Shown here piece after piece: positions 1 to 12,894 of a stretch of 64,000 nt of DNA. The DNA lies in NCBI RefSeq assembly GCF_030704535.1, contig NC_081813.1:4797001-4861000 (forward strand), written 5' to 3'. The translations under genes and the position numbers were made by a program. Numbering within the stretch: position 1 is the stretch's first letter; each line of letters opens with the position of its first letter. Origin of the DNA: Vitis vinifera (Eukaryota > Streptophyta > Magnoliopsida > Vitales > Vitaceae). The notes under the pieces are model-generated. The model worked only from the letters and a program-made list of their open reading frames with translations, was not told the origin of the DNA and searched no databases.

Positions 1-888
1 AATTTACTTCCCATTGTGTTTCTAGGGTTTTTGAATTATCTATTTGCTCACTTTTTTGGTGAGATCCTAGACAATGTTGGCTCCATGGGTTTGTACTTGC
101 AAGGTTTGGATAATTTCATCTTCTAGCTTGAGGACTACGGACATTTCCAACTTACTGGTCCTTACATCCAGTCAGCATAGAGCACTTGCCCTGTAGAGCT
201 GATCTCCTGAGCATGTTGTACTTGGCCCATTTTTGTTGACCCTTTTATTTATTATATGTATAAACACTTAATTTTATGTGAAAAATTTTGGTATGGAATG
301 CAATGTTGTAGCATTGAATCCGCTTTACCGTTGCTTCAATTTTTGTTAGTGATGCCTTCTTCACCTCCTATTCTTGGGATTGATTTCAACAAGAGCCCAT
401 CTAACTATTTTTTTCTTATGGGAAGGAAAAGAATGTTTTCAGAGTGATATGAGAATATTAGTTCGTTCTGTAATTCCAAAATTTATGGAGTTTCATGCAC
501 TTTTAGATTATTTACCCTTCATATTCCCAATTAAGCCTTCCAGGTATGCATTTGTCTTTGCCAAGTAGATGTTTCCCACATGGCCTTAATAATAATAGAG
601 AAAGTAAGCACATGCAAAAACCCATGAACCCTAATATTTGTTGCTTCTCTCCCTCTTATTTTCCATCTCTCTCAAGATTTCTTTTCTTCTTTGGAGTGAA
701 AACACTCGGACACCCCAAATAGAATCTCTTCATTTACGAATTTGTAAGTATTTATCTTTTCGTGCCTCTTTGTCTCTCTCATTCTCCCTTTAGTGATCGA
801 GCTCAGTGCTTGCTATTGTTTTCATTCAGTGTTAAAGTTACCATGTATTCAATATTTTCAGCTTCTCAAGGTTGATTTCGTTTTAGGT

Positions 889-1143
889 AGGGTTGTAACT
901 CATAGGTTGGTTGGGTTGATGGCTAATTTGAATCCAACCCAAATTATAAAACATTATAAATATTATAAAAACATTAAATTGGGTTATGCTTGGATTATCC
1001 AAACCTTGGTGTGAGTCAAACCTAAATTGAGATCGGGTTAAAAAAACATAACCCAACTCAAGTCATACTCGAGTATTGAAAATAATTGTTCAAACTTGTC
1101 TGAATGTTGGGTTGGGTTGGGACAACCCACCCAAATTGCACTT
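889..1143. repeat. hAT-like MITE, worn
   Basis: The ends are related inverted sequences. The left end has AGGGTTGTAAC followed by GGTTGGTTGGG, and the right end has repeated GGGTTGGG and CCCACCCAAATTGCA. The interior is AT-rich and has no coding potential. AGGG...CCC ends with GGGTTGGG repeats just inside are typical of non-autonomous hAT elements in plants. I cannot define a target-site duplication. Related GGTT/AACCC text also occurs at about 29.90-30.02 kb. Confidence 0.4.
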
Positions 1144-2301
1144 TTGCTTTTAGGTATTAGTTGTTTGAGTTTCTAAGGTTTCGTTTATTATCAATTTTTG
1201 GGAATTTGTATGGTTTCACATGTTTTTTTAGCATTGTTTTCTTGCGGATTTGGTGCAATTTCATGGCTCGTGTAGTTGGGCTCTCTTTGAATTTGTTGTG
1301 GTCAATAGAGCAGGATGGAGCTACACCTCGTTAACGATCAACTAGATCATAAGTTTTGATTGAGAGGTCATGCATCATGTTCTTGACAGTTGAGAAAAAG
1401 GCTGAAAGCCAAAAAACAAAAACAAAAACATGGAAACACCTACTCGTTATGAAGATTCTTCTTCTAGATTAATTAAAATTTTAGTAGGTTGCTCTTTTTT
1501 TCCTTTCAAACATGAAAGAAAATTTTCAGTTACTATCTACTACTCACTAAACATTATGCTTCGCAAATTCATGAATGTCAGGTTGTTTGTATGTTGTTGA
1601 GATTGAAACAACCTTCAGCCCTTATTGGTTGGAAAAAATGAAGTAAGCTCTTAATTTGCAGATACCAAGAAGTTGGTATGGTTCAACTGTCTTTGTGATA
1701 TATGATCCCAAGAAGTTGGAATTATGATTTTCTACCTTAGTTCTAAATTAACAGAAAATATATCATACAAATGAAAAGGGAGATGTTAAAGAAGATGATG
1801 GTCAGATCATTGGTTTTGTTCATAATGAAGATACTGGCCTCTCTCAACTAGGTGTATCACTATGTAGAATGAAGATTTCCTATGCTTCCTTGAGAGGTTC
1901 CCTTATTTGTATATAAGGCTTTGTGAAATGTATTACTCTTCATAAGTTCATATGATTGATGCAAGGAAGGTTGACAATGCCACAAAGGTTGGCATATGGC
2001 TTTCATGAACCTTTATACCTATGCCCAATCAAGCTTAGAAGTATATTATCTTTAATTACTACCAAAAAAATGTAAACCCAAGTTGGTTTATCTTTGAATG
2101 AGAAGATCCTCTCAAGTATCTCATTCAACTGAATGTAGATTTAGTATGAATGAAGATTGATTTTTGTTTTACTTTCACTTTCTATATGTGGATTAGAGAT
2201 ACAATTTTGTTGGGTGATAGTTGAGTGCTTCCAACAATGGATTGTAAATAGAATAAGTGCAAAGAATTTTGTTTTATTGAATGAGAGGTGGAGACATTTA
2301 A

Positions 2302-2521
2302 GTGGTGTTTGTTTTTTGGCTGAATAGAAAAAACTAAAATATTTAGCTTTTTTTATTCAGCTAAAAGTATCTTGTTGATATTAACCAACATAATTAAAGT
2401 GAACTTGTTATCAATAAGTTTAGTTTAGTTATGTTGGTTAATGTCAATGAATTACTTTTAGTTAAATGGAAAAAATCAAATATTTTGACTTTTTTTATTT
2501 AGCCAAAAAACAAACACCACC
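2302..2521. repeat. Long-TIR MITE with TTAA flanks
   Basis: About 220 bp that would fold into one long imperfect hairpin. The left arm begins GTGGTGTTTGTTTTTTGGC and the right arm ends with the near-exact complement, GCCAAAAAACAAACACCAC. Pairing continues inward through the AAAATATTTAGC and GTTAATATCAAC-type blocks. TTAA stands just outside both ends (2298-2301 and 2522-2525) and is a candidate target-site duplication. It has no coding potential. A related partial copy is at 47566-47657. Confidence 0.75.
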
Positions 2522-4030
2522 TTAAACTTATAAACAATGTTTAAAGCAATGGGGGAAACCAATAGGGGAATCATAATAAGATTGTTAGAACGGAGAAGAT
2601 AACATTTTTTTCAAAGATGATAAGATATTTTGTTGAGATCAATGCCAAGGTAAGAAATTAGAACCATGTAGTTTTTTTTATCCATGAAGAGAAAAGGAAT
2701 GATTCCGATGAGATTGGTAACAATAAGAATCCATAAGGTGGATATGGAATTGATGCAATGGAAAAGGTAATACCCATGATACCAAAGGTCATGAACTTTT
2801 ATATAGTTACTGTTTTCTTGTAGAAGTACTATCTTTTATTGAATAGGGTATACCACCTTTGGTACACTAACTTGGTAGAAAGTTTTCCTCTAAAGAGGTT
2901 CACAATCCTTGAAAATCTTTATTGTCATTTTGATTATATGATATCTAATGAAAAATTAAGTTAGTGCAGGTAATTAAAGTACTATCATTTGATTATTTAT
3001 GTATCATGTTTTATCAAATGACACATAGCAAGTATGTTCATGTGCGGTAGAGATCAAAATATTCAAAATTCAATTGAATTCTATAAAAGATACTGTGTAT
3101 GATAGGATTTAAAACAATGAATAAGTTGTAGGGATATGGGTGATCAAAAGTGCATTTGATAGTGATTTTAGGAAGTATTTCTAACACTAATTTTTTTATT
3201 TATATTTTCATTTATGTATTAGAAAAAGTAGAAACACTTCATAAAATCACTGTTAAGTACACTTTAAAATTCAAATAAACTTTTATTATCATGTTTTCAT
3301 TAACAATTATATTAAGAAATTAAATTGATAAAAAATTTACAAATTTATTAATAAATATTCATCAATATTTTGTATAAAGGGTTATTTGATTAAAAGTGCT
3401 AGTGAAAACACAAATTTTGAAATTTAACTCTTTCTACTCTTTTTTTTTTTTTGTCTCATTTTGACAAGAACACCCTTACTATTTTCTTGTAAAAATATCA
3501 TTTTCTTTGAAAACCTACATGTAAATACTTGAAATGGTAAAGAATATTTATGTCAAAAATTAATTACTTTTTAAGTAAAAACATGAAAAATGTTAAATCC
3601 ACAATTTATGGATTATTTCATTCTTTTTAACCAAATATTTCTTGTATAAACAACAAATACAAATATATTGGCTTGGGAGATCCCCACCTTAATGACTTAA
3701 TTCTAGTGCGATGGTTTAACAAGTTCAATTCATTGAGATGATCAAACTATAACATGCAGAGTAAGCCATATATGCTATGACTTGTGAGTACCATGTTGGA
3801 GTAACATGGCAACAATCACTACAACATATGGTAAAACAAAAGATATCGAATTGTTAAATATGTTGACAACCTATAGAAATGCTTATTGCACCAACCAAGT
3901 CGAAAATTAGAAAATGTGAAGGAAAGAAAATAAATTTGTTTTTCATAAACATTGCTAAGTTTCACCAATTTCACAATTTCAAGCATCGGATTGATTATGC
4001 AAAACTATGTTAGAGACAAATATTCAAACA

Positions 4031-4268
4031 CTTTGGGTGTTGTTTGTTTTTTTATTTTTTTGCTAAAAGCAATTTACTTTTAGATTTCATATCGTTATTT
4101 ATTTATTTAAATTTTTTTTGTTAACATATTACTTATTTTTTAAACTTATTGACTGAATAAAAAAATAAAAAATATAGTTTTTTTCTTAATATTAAAAATA
4201 ATTTATTAGTTTTTTTTTTTACTTTTTAACATTTAATAAAAATAAAATATTAAAAAAACAAACAACTT
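4031..4268. repeat. AT-rich MITE-like inverted repeat
   Basis: The left end reads GTGTTGTTTGTTTTTTT and the right end AAAAAAACAAACAACTTAA, so the two ends are complementary over about 16 bases. The interior is almost purely A and T. It resembles the 2302-2521 element in layout and size and may be a diverged relative. The boundaries are approximate. Confidence 0.4.
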
Positions 4269-5569
4269 AATATTTAACACTATTAAACATTATTTAATTT
4301 TAAATTATATTTAGAATTAAGTAAAAAAAACAAATACATCCATACTCTAACAATTATTAAGTTGCTTCAATCCAAATTCAAGAAGGTAAAAATTCTTCAT
4401 TATGATTGTCTTTGCCCCAAAATTGGAATGCCTTCACATCATTGCTGCATTACAACAAAGGTAGTCAGAAAGGCTACCAAAGGATATAAAGCTTGCATGG
4501 ATTAGAGCTTATTAAGAAGGAACAAATGAGAGTGCTCCACTCTGAAAAGGAACTGAAAAAGCAAGTGATAGCTCTTCGTCTTCATGAAAAATTTTCATTT
4601 GGATGGTCGATAAAAGAGATCCCAACCATGTCTATTTCGAGATCTGCTTGCATAAGAAAATTTTTTTGTTGACAAAATTAAAATTAAGATCAGACACAAA
4701 ACAAAAGTAGATGAAGAGAAGAAAAGAGAGATACCTAACAAGAGAGAGATCAGGGATTTTGGGGATGAGGTTGCAAATTAGCTTGGACAAACCTTGGTGG
4801 GTGAGAGAGCATACATGGCAGACCTAGTTGGTAGAAGAAAGGGTATTATTAGAGCCTAAAAACAGATCAGCCCATGGTGCATAAAACATTAGATACCATG
4901 AAATGATAGCATATCATATGTTCTGGATTATTAAAGGATGGGTTCCTGCTTTACATTTACTTTCAAACCAATGTATTGTATCACACTTTTCCATTCTCTA
5001 ATTATAATGCTTACAAAATTAGCAAATTTATCACAACTTTCTGCTGCAGTCCTCAATTAGATCAACCAAGGTTTCATGGAACAAAGCTGAATGTGATTGC
5101 AAAACACAATCATCCCTTGCAGTGTTCAACTTATATCAGGCCTCCCTCTCAGCAACCCAGGCTTCCACACAAGACATGCCCCATATATAGCGAAGCTGTC
5201 TGAATGGCTAGCTACTCAAATTCGCTCATTTTCATCCCATTATAATTACATAAAGACCCGAGTTTTTCGCTTGTCTGAAATAGAAACCATATACCTAGAG
5301 AAAAATCATGTTTGATAATCCAGGAAATTTTCCTCTTTTTCTCCCTTTAGCTTCATCAATCTGAGAAAGGACAATGTTTCATGGCCAACTCAATTGTTCT
5401 GTATATCGCATGACTCAAAACCCACATATTACCTATTTGCTGGTGGTGTCCAGGCCAATTTGCTGAGATCAAAGTGGATGTTTAAATACATCACTCTGCA
5501 AATGGGGTTGAAGCACAAGAGGATCTCCATTTGAAAGTTTGCAATCCAGCTGGGTTGAGAATTCAAGGA

Positions 5570-8500
5570 TTAAAACATCGTAGTACCATATATACTACTA
5601 CCACCTTCAGTTGATGCGTTACCTGTCGGCCTCTCCCTTTGGTGCTCACTGGTGCTTGTGGCATTGGGTGATGCCCCACTAGTTCCACCAACCTCAAATT
5701 TACAGAGGGGGCATAGTGCATTGATCTTCAGCCATTTATCCACACACTCCACATGGAAAAAATGGCAGCAAGGTAGCTCCCGCAGCTCTTCATTGTCAGC
5801 ATATTTTGCCAAGCAGATACAACAAACCTGCATAAGATCGAATTGAGAAGAAAAAGAGCATTACTCGCAAAACCAGTCAGTGAGTGTCCAAAGACAAACA
5901 CAAAGTAAAGGCACAATAACTAAAAGGAAACATGCAAATCCAAAGAAGAGGGAAAGAAATATTTCTAGAAAAACCCTAATTTATAGTTGTGATTGGTTGA
6001 GCTCGTGTTGCTTCAACCACCTTCCCTCCACAAATTTATGAGGTATTCTAGGTAGCCTTGTACAGAATGGGGCACGCTTCAAAAACCTACGTGAACTTGG
6101 GAACTTATCACATCCAAAAAGGTCACTTTACAATTTTTTCCAATACCCACCCACAGCTATATATCAGAGAAGAACATATTATACTACTGCTCCATTAGAA
6201 AACTAAAAATCAGCCATATTTTTTCAACTCACATTGCTTATTGACTTCTTCCAATTTTTCGAGTGTAAGCCCACTTTGGGCACCTGGCATTTTTCAAAAA
6301 CCCTGCTTGGTTTATTAAAGTTTCCAGAATCAACCATCTGAGGTTTAACACTTCTCTACTTTTCCCCTATTTTTGACTGAATTTTCAAATTTATGACTAA
6401 ATAGTTTTACCAAATTTAAACCCAATTCAGTTACAGTTCCAATTTTAAGATTGAAATCAGCCCCCACAAAACTTTATATTTAACTTACAGCGTCTTCACC
6501 AGATATGGCACGCTCTTTTTCAGTTCCTGCAGCCAAGACTCCACCTTCACCTGCTCCTGAGTTGACTTCCTGATCATCAACATCTCCATTTTTCTTTAAC
6601 TTAAATTTGTATGTTGGTAGGGCATCAATAGATTCTGGAGCAGCTCCTCTCGTTTGAGAAAGGTCCTCTCGAAAGCCCAGAATTGAAATTATACAAGGCA
6701 AGCAGCAACAGATTGTTGCACATAGTATGAATGGCATAGCATAGCCAATACAGCTAAAGGTGAGGAACACTATGCATAACCTGCAGGAAGGGCAAGAGAC
6801 ACTTGAGTGGCTCAAAAGGGGTGGAATTCTAATAGAAATGGACTATATACATAACTACAACTATTACCTGTACAATTTGGGAGCATCAGAGGGAGAAGAG
6901 TGACCTCCAAATATCCACACATTGCCCACAACAAACCACACTGCAAAGAAGCAGTCCAAGGCCATCTTAAAATGGTCCACCATTCCACTGAACCTGGGTA
7001 TCAGAAATCAGCTACATCATTAACCGATACAATATATAAATTATTGAATGGATACAAAAAAGGGTTAAAAGTTTAAAATAATTAACTATCAGACATCTAA
7101 GCCAAAACAAGGTCTGCAATACAGGCCTTGTGATTTCCTCAGATACTAAATTTGGCACAGGTTCAGTCGCATGAATATCTAGTAAAGGTACATACATGAG
7201 TTTGAATCCCAGTATCTTCAGCAGAAAGAAGCATACATGAGTTTGAATCCCTGTATCTTCAGCAGAAAGAAGCATACATCTATTCAAACCACAATACCTT
7301 CCACAGTTTTTATCGTCAACCTATTTCTTCTTCTCTCTAATTAGCTAAAATTCTTTTAACAACTAACCACCACAAACACCACAAAGTTTTCCAGCTTTTC
7401 CCCTCAAAGTGAACTTAATTTTGAAAGTTATGCTCAGTGCATTTCATTCTAAAGACATTGCATTATTTCATATAAGAGGCAAGCATCTGAAATGTGTGAT
7501 TCATCTTTGGTGGGAGTTCAGTGGATAATCTGAAGAAAGATTCCCTGTATGCTTCTTGTTACATTCCAAGGATTTAGAAGGGCTCAAAATTAGTTGACAT
7601 TCTGCATGCCGCAGCATCATGTGGGTGATTTAGATGAAGGGGAACACTAAGATTTTCAAGGATAGACACAGATCTTTGTTAAAGCTGAGCAATCAGATTC
7701 ACTTTTCGATGCCTTTGGGCATCCAGGACGCAGGAGTTCACAGACATTCTTCCTAGTTTGATTTCACTAAACAGGGGGATGTTTTTTCTCCTTTTAAGGG
7801 CACAGGTTTATTCTAGGTTCTTAGCTTCTTATTTTTAGATGGGTTGTATTAAGGGTTAAGTTTTAGTGGAATTGTTGTGAATGATTTCTCATCTCCCTAT
7901 TCATTGAGATTTCCTTTTTGTAACAAGGATTATTTTTTCCTTTTTGTGCTAAAGAAATTTGACCTTATCCATTTTTAATGCAATGTAAATTGCTACTTAT
8001 TCCTACAAAGCAATCAAATATAAAATACATCCTTGTATAAAATATCACTATAGTTCCAAGCATGACAACCACTGGACAACAAGGAGGGATCTGCATTTTT
8101 GAATCGCCAAAATGGGATGCAACTCAAATGCATGCAAAGCGATTCACTTGGTATAAAATATTTCAGCTAAAATCAAGTGGAGCTCTTCAGAATGGCTCTG
8201 AGCTGCTTTGGCGCAACCCATATATGAAATGAAAGGGCGTTTTCTACTGTTAAGAGCAGGTAACCCATTTCAGTCTTTTGCAAATCTTTTGGGGGCCTTG
8301 AGAAAACATTTAAAAGGCATTAATAATCCATGGTTTCCATCCCGCTTAAAGGGGAAACAAATTTCATCATAAATTTGTTTCTAAAGCTACTTCTTATAAA
8401 TCTTATAGGGGAAACTTTTGGAAGCATTTGAATGTAAAATTTGGAGTACATTAGATTAACATCTTCGAAACAACTCAGCAGCTCTTAAGAAACTCATCAT

Positions 8501-10097
8501 AAAACTTATGAGAAATGAATTTACTGAAAACTCTTTCTATCAAAGCACCTCCATGAATTTAAATATAAATGTAAATATTCAAGGAAATGCCAAAACGGGT
8601 TGCCAAAGCTACACAGCTGTTTCTATGGTGTTTCTTAACAAGCTGCATTAAATGCCTGGCAGTAGCCAAAACAGCTTTGGCAGTAGCCAAAACGTCTTTG
8701 GCAATAGCCCTTCTTTCATCCAATTATAGTCCATTTCAAAACATATCTTCTTGCAGATAGTTATGAAATATAAGAGAAAAATCTTAACTTACACTCTACA
8801 AGTTTATATCTAACTACAAACAAGTAACACCCAACCATAATTCTTAATATAATATAGTCTATATGTTCAAAAGCAAAACAAAAAATAAAGGAGCCTAAAC
8901 ACAATTTACATATACAATGAATTACAGTTTATTGGCATTTTAGTCCGTTGACACATAGGAGAGAAAAATTTCGATGCACTAGAATGTTATCTTAATTAAA
9001 TATTAATATATCTCAATCCATGATATACTCATATATTCTAATTATGTTAAATTAGTTTTATCAAATCTACTTTTGATTGATTTAACTATTTCTACTATGA
9101 CCTTCACAAAGTACAACGATATCCTTATTTTTTCATTAGTAAAAACTAAGGCAGCTGTGTCATGTTAAAAAGTCATTAAAATGAAAATGAAAATATGTCA
9201 TACATGATTCTATGTCTTTTCAGTACATGGATTCTTTTCAGGGCTGGCCTCAGGTGAGTAATTAAGAATGGATTAATCTTTTCCTTGTTACCTAGCATAA
9301 ACTAGATAAACACCGAGGGAAAGATAATTTGACCAATTAAGATTAGATTACGTTAACAACTGAATGAAAGGATATAAAAACCTAAAAAGTACAAATTGAG
9401 GCATGGACCAGAAATCCAACACTATATAAACAAAGCAAACATACCTCATACGAAAGATTCCTACAAATCTACTGCGTCTTGTGGCTGCTCCGGCGGTTTC
9501 TGAGGCTTGATTGACCGAGATAGCTGTATAAGAAGTAGGTTCAGAAGAAGGGTTGTTTTGAGAAGAGACCTGACGTGATTGACTAGACTCTTGCTCATTA
9601 CTCTGGTTTCGGGTACGATAGCGCCAGTAAAGAATAGGAAGTGTTGCAAAACAACCAGATGCATAACCCACAACCCATGCAAACAATGGGGCTCGTGGAT
9701 TTTCATGTCTTGACAATGACAGAACAACAATGGATGCTATGATCTGACTCACAGTTACAACTAACTCAACAGAAATCCATAGCCCAGAATTCAACGGGCT
9801 CCTCCTCCTCCGACTATAACCATCACTTCTCCTCATGAATGATGAGTTCCTGGAGTTTAATCTGTTTGATGAAGTTTGATTAGTAGGAGTTTGAGTGCTA
9901 CTTGATGGTCTCTCTTCATGCTGTGGTGGGTTCATTACAGGATGGTGATCATCATGAGATGAGCTCGATGAAGCATCATCATTCCTTGTTATGTCAATGA
10001 TGTGTTCACGGTCACCATGGTTTTCTGTCCTCTCCATTAGCAAGGGGTATTTGTAGGTTTGGCTTCCACTATGTGGTTCCAGTGATGGAATGGCCAT
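5570..10097 (-). CDS. RING-H2 E3 ligase, long form (array gene A)
   Basis: A predicted membrane-bound E3 ubiquitin ligase of the At1g12760/At1g63170/At4g11680 type. It is read on the minus strand as four exons: 10097-9445, 6993-6868, 6780-6489 and 5827-5570. All introns are GT-AG, and the phases match, giving 442 residues. Residues 1-105 are Ser/Asn-rich and end in an Arg-rich patch. Hydrophobic segments lie at about 107-128, 138-157, 228-248 and 262-296. The RING-H2 domain is at about 359-400, with C-x2-C (CCIC), then CCHFFH, then CPLC, and a conserved Trp in DKWL that usually contacts the E2. A Ser/Asn-rich linker (about 160-210) follows the second membrane segment. The ATG at 10097 follows a possible 5' UTR acceptor (ACTTAG). 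This is the only full-length member of the array and probably resembles the ancestral copy. The substrate is unknown. Confidence 0.9.
7191..7272. repeat. Two-copy 41-bp tandem repeat
   Basis: Positions 7191-7231 and 7232-7272 are the same 41-bp unit with one A/T difference. It begins CATACATGAGTTTGAATCCC and ends in GCAGAAAGAAG. It lies inside the 2.45-kb first intron of the long RING gene. The near identity points to a recent local duplication. Confidence 0.9.
8658..8711. repeat. 21-bp tandem repeat, about 2.5 copies
   Basis: The unit is TGGCAGTAGCCAAAACNNCTT (N marks variable positions), repeated with small differences. It lies in the first intron of the long RING gene. No function is suggested. 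Confidence 0.75.
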
Positions 10098-12894
10098 CTA
10101 AGTCCGCCAACAAAATGAGCAGAAGAGAAAGCATAGATTAAAATGCTGAGATTTCCAACTTGCTGCCTTTTTCCCAAGTTCTTGTTCTCGCTAAAGATCT
10201 CAGAGTTTTGTCTTATGTGATTAATAAGTCATGCCAGACACCTACAAACACTTGGAACCATTAATATTAAGGATTCGATTCGCATTCTGTTTTGAAAAGA
10301 AACTGGCACAGAATCATAATCAAACGGCATTTCCTTCACTCTCAAGAAAGCAGAATTTCAAAATATACGCGTAAGGGCCCACGGTATTGCATTATTTAGA
10401 GAGTGATATCACTATCAACACAGATGGACAACTACAGAACATAAATGGCTTTCATAAAAATTGTTAGGCTATTTTGTGAGATCAAGATTGCATTCAAGAA
10501 GAAGATGAAAAGAAGAAATATTAATATCTAAATTTCCATGGAAAGGTAAAAGTATCATTGAACTAAACAAGTTTCTCACAAAGAAGAAAGCATTAACTGA
10601 AGAATTTCACCAAACACATTATGGAATTGATCAAACACACTACATTTTCAGCTGAATCTTAATCATCAGAAAAAAAAAAAAAAAAATCAACACACAATAC
10701 CACCACGGCTCAGAGACCCACCAATCGAACCAGCAAGAGAAACCCCCAAGTGCTCTAAATGAAAAATGGAACTCAATCTTAGAAGCAAAAACCATTAACA
10801 AAAGAATTTCAAATATTAAATCCACAAAATAGATTAAACCAATTGCAAATACTAATCATCTCAAAAAGTTACAATTTTAACAAAATTGAGCTCACTAACA
10901 AACCAACTGATTGACCCAAGGACTTCAACCCTGTACAAAACGATGAACCCAGGAAAGATTCATGAAATTAAGCCAGCAAACGCCAAAATTGACAGAGAAA
11001 ACAAAAACCCTAATCAAGAAAATTGCAACACACATTGAAAATTCATAAAGATGAAAGGTGTACCAGATTCAACTGAGTAATAGCCGTTAAAGGGACACTT
11101 GGGAGAAAGAAGAGAAGCGTTCACAAAGCTCACCCTCTCTTCATTTCCCTCATTTTCGTTTCAGATTCCATTTTCTCAATAAAATATAGCGTCACCTCAC
11201 AGAAACACGTTCCTGTGAAAGATCAAACGTTAACATCAAACATGACAGGACAGTACAGTGATTTTGGGCCGTTGGATTTAGAAATTAACATTAACAAAAA
11301 TACTTTTTTACATATTTATATATAAATTAATTATTTATTTTCTGCAATTTAGGAAAAGATAATTCCAAATAAATTATAATTAATATCTTTAAAATTAGAA
11401 AAATTAAATATTTTTAATAAAATGATTAATAAAAATATAAAAAAAGAAAATAAAAAATATTAAAGGCAAATGTACATTGTGATTTCTTTCCCTTTATGAC
11501 ATAAAATTTCCTAGGAGAATGTTACACCTATGAATAAATTGTTTTTATTTTTTATATATTTAAAATTAAAATTGATTAAAAGAAAATAAATGATACTAAA
11601 ATATATGAAATTTATTATCTTAATTATGTCCAATGTTTTTGGTACATGGGTCTAATTAATGGTGTCCCTACCATTACAAAAAGTGAGAGACACCCTTTAC
11701 CTTTCATTAACTTATGCGAATTTTTCTTTTACAAAAAATAAAGGAAGTTATGTGTATATAAAGTGGTAAGAATTGTCCATATGCCCTGTCCTTTGGTGAT
11801 AAAAGAAGTGAAATCATTACTTTTTTTAGGATTATATTAGCTTAGTCACCATCTTATAAAAAAACTTTAGATGTAACATAATTCAAAGATACTCAAAGTA
11901 AATGTGAAGTTAAGGTAAACACGTAGGATTATGCGAGTTTTTTGAGCTATTTGTTGTGTCTAGTGAAGTTTCAACGCAAATATGAAACTGACTACATGTA
12001 AAAATACACGAGAATTTTAATATGATAACCGTTGTTATATTTATAAAAAATATTATAAAAGATAAAAAAATAAATACAACTATTGGGTTTTAAAACATTC
12101 TAACCCATCATTTCATTTGATGGTGTTTGAAATTCTTTTCCATATTTGTATCCAATACATTCTTTCTTGTATCTCTAACTATCATGTAAGATCTTTATAA
12201 ATCCATCTCCATTTCATAATCTTTTTCTTTTATAAAGAATATTCTATATAATATTCTTTATAAAAAAGAAATGTCTACCAATTAAAAAATTGAGACACTT
12301 TCAATACTATTGATTTATCAATACGTAGATATCTTATCATCCCGTAATTTGCAAACTTTGTGATTTAGTCCCTAATTGAAAAATTATTGAACTTATATGA
12401 CATCAAGAAAGTTAAAACTTAAAAGTATGGAATCCTTCAAAACTTGGTGATGGGTCGGGCTTCAATTTGGGATTTCTCATGTATGAATTGGGAAAATGAT
12501 AAAGTGCTTTTAAAAATTATGTTGTCTAGTTTGACTATAGTATAAATTCAATACCTTTAAAAACATCTCCAATCAAGCGGTGCCACATATGCAACATGGG
12601 TCTCATTATTTTGTATGTGGGTCCTATTACTTTGTACCTCATATGATTTTACTATTTTGTACATTGATCTCATTATTTTATACTTCCTTCGTGGCCGTGC
12701 ATAGACTTACAACTCAAGTATTCTTCGTACCACATGATATCAGACTGCTTAGTAGCCTCTGTGGCTAGACCAACCAGCTGAGAGAGGAGAGGTTGTTTGT
12801 GTTTATTACTTCACAACTTGGATGAACATACTGAGGCTCCTCATGATCCAATTACCCCAAGCTCATTCTGCCAGTTCAGTACGAGAATTCAAAC
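10098..12894. other. Upstream region of gene A and spacer
   Basis: No coding region is supported. The 1 kb or so above 10097 probably holds the 5' UTR of the long RING gene, with an intron in the leader. A pyrimidine-rich leader-like stretch, read on the minus strand, is at 11100-11170. From 11280 to 12500 the DNA is AT-rich spacer. At 12580-12690 there is a low-complexity stretch built from TCATTATTTTGTA-like units, and a similar one occurs at 34620-34770. The last bases (12780-12894) are likely 3' UTR of the next minus-strand gene. Confidence 0.5.

Larger units (their letters stand above)
1..5569. other. Intergenic, no supported gene
   Basis: No reading frame here resembles a known protein. 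The first 126 bases are open in frame 1 and end at a TAG, so they could be the tail of an exon that begins outside the window, but no domain is visible. The stretch from 640 to 760 is pyrimidine-rich and looks like a plant 5' leader, without a convincing coding exon after it. Three MITE-like repeats listed separately lie here. The last few hundred bases (about 5130 to 5569) are probably the 3' untranslated region of the minus-strand RING gene that ends at 5570. Confidence 0.5.

Noticed and set aside
1-126. Open frame at the left edge as a C-terminal exon
   Set aside because: 41 codons with no recognisable motif. It may be real, but nothing in the window supports it.
9461-9730. Second minus-strand frame inside exon 1 of the long RING gene
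   Set aside because: It overlaps the well-supported coding frame and has no family match.
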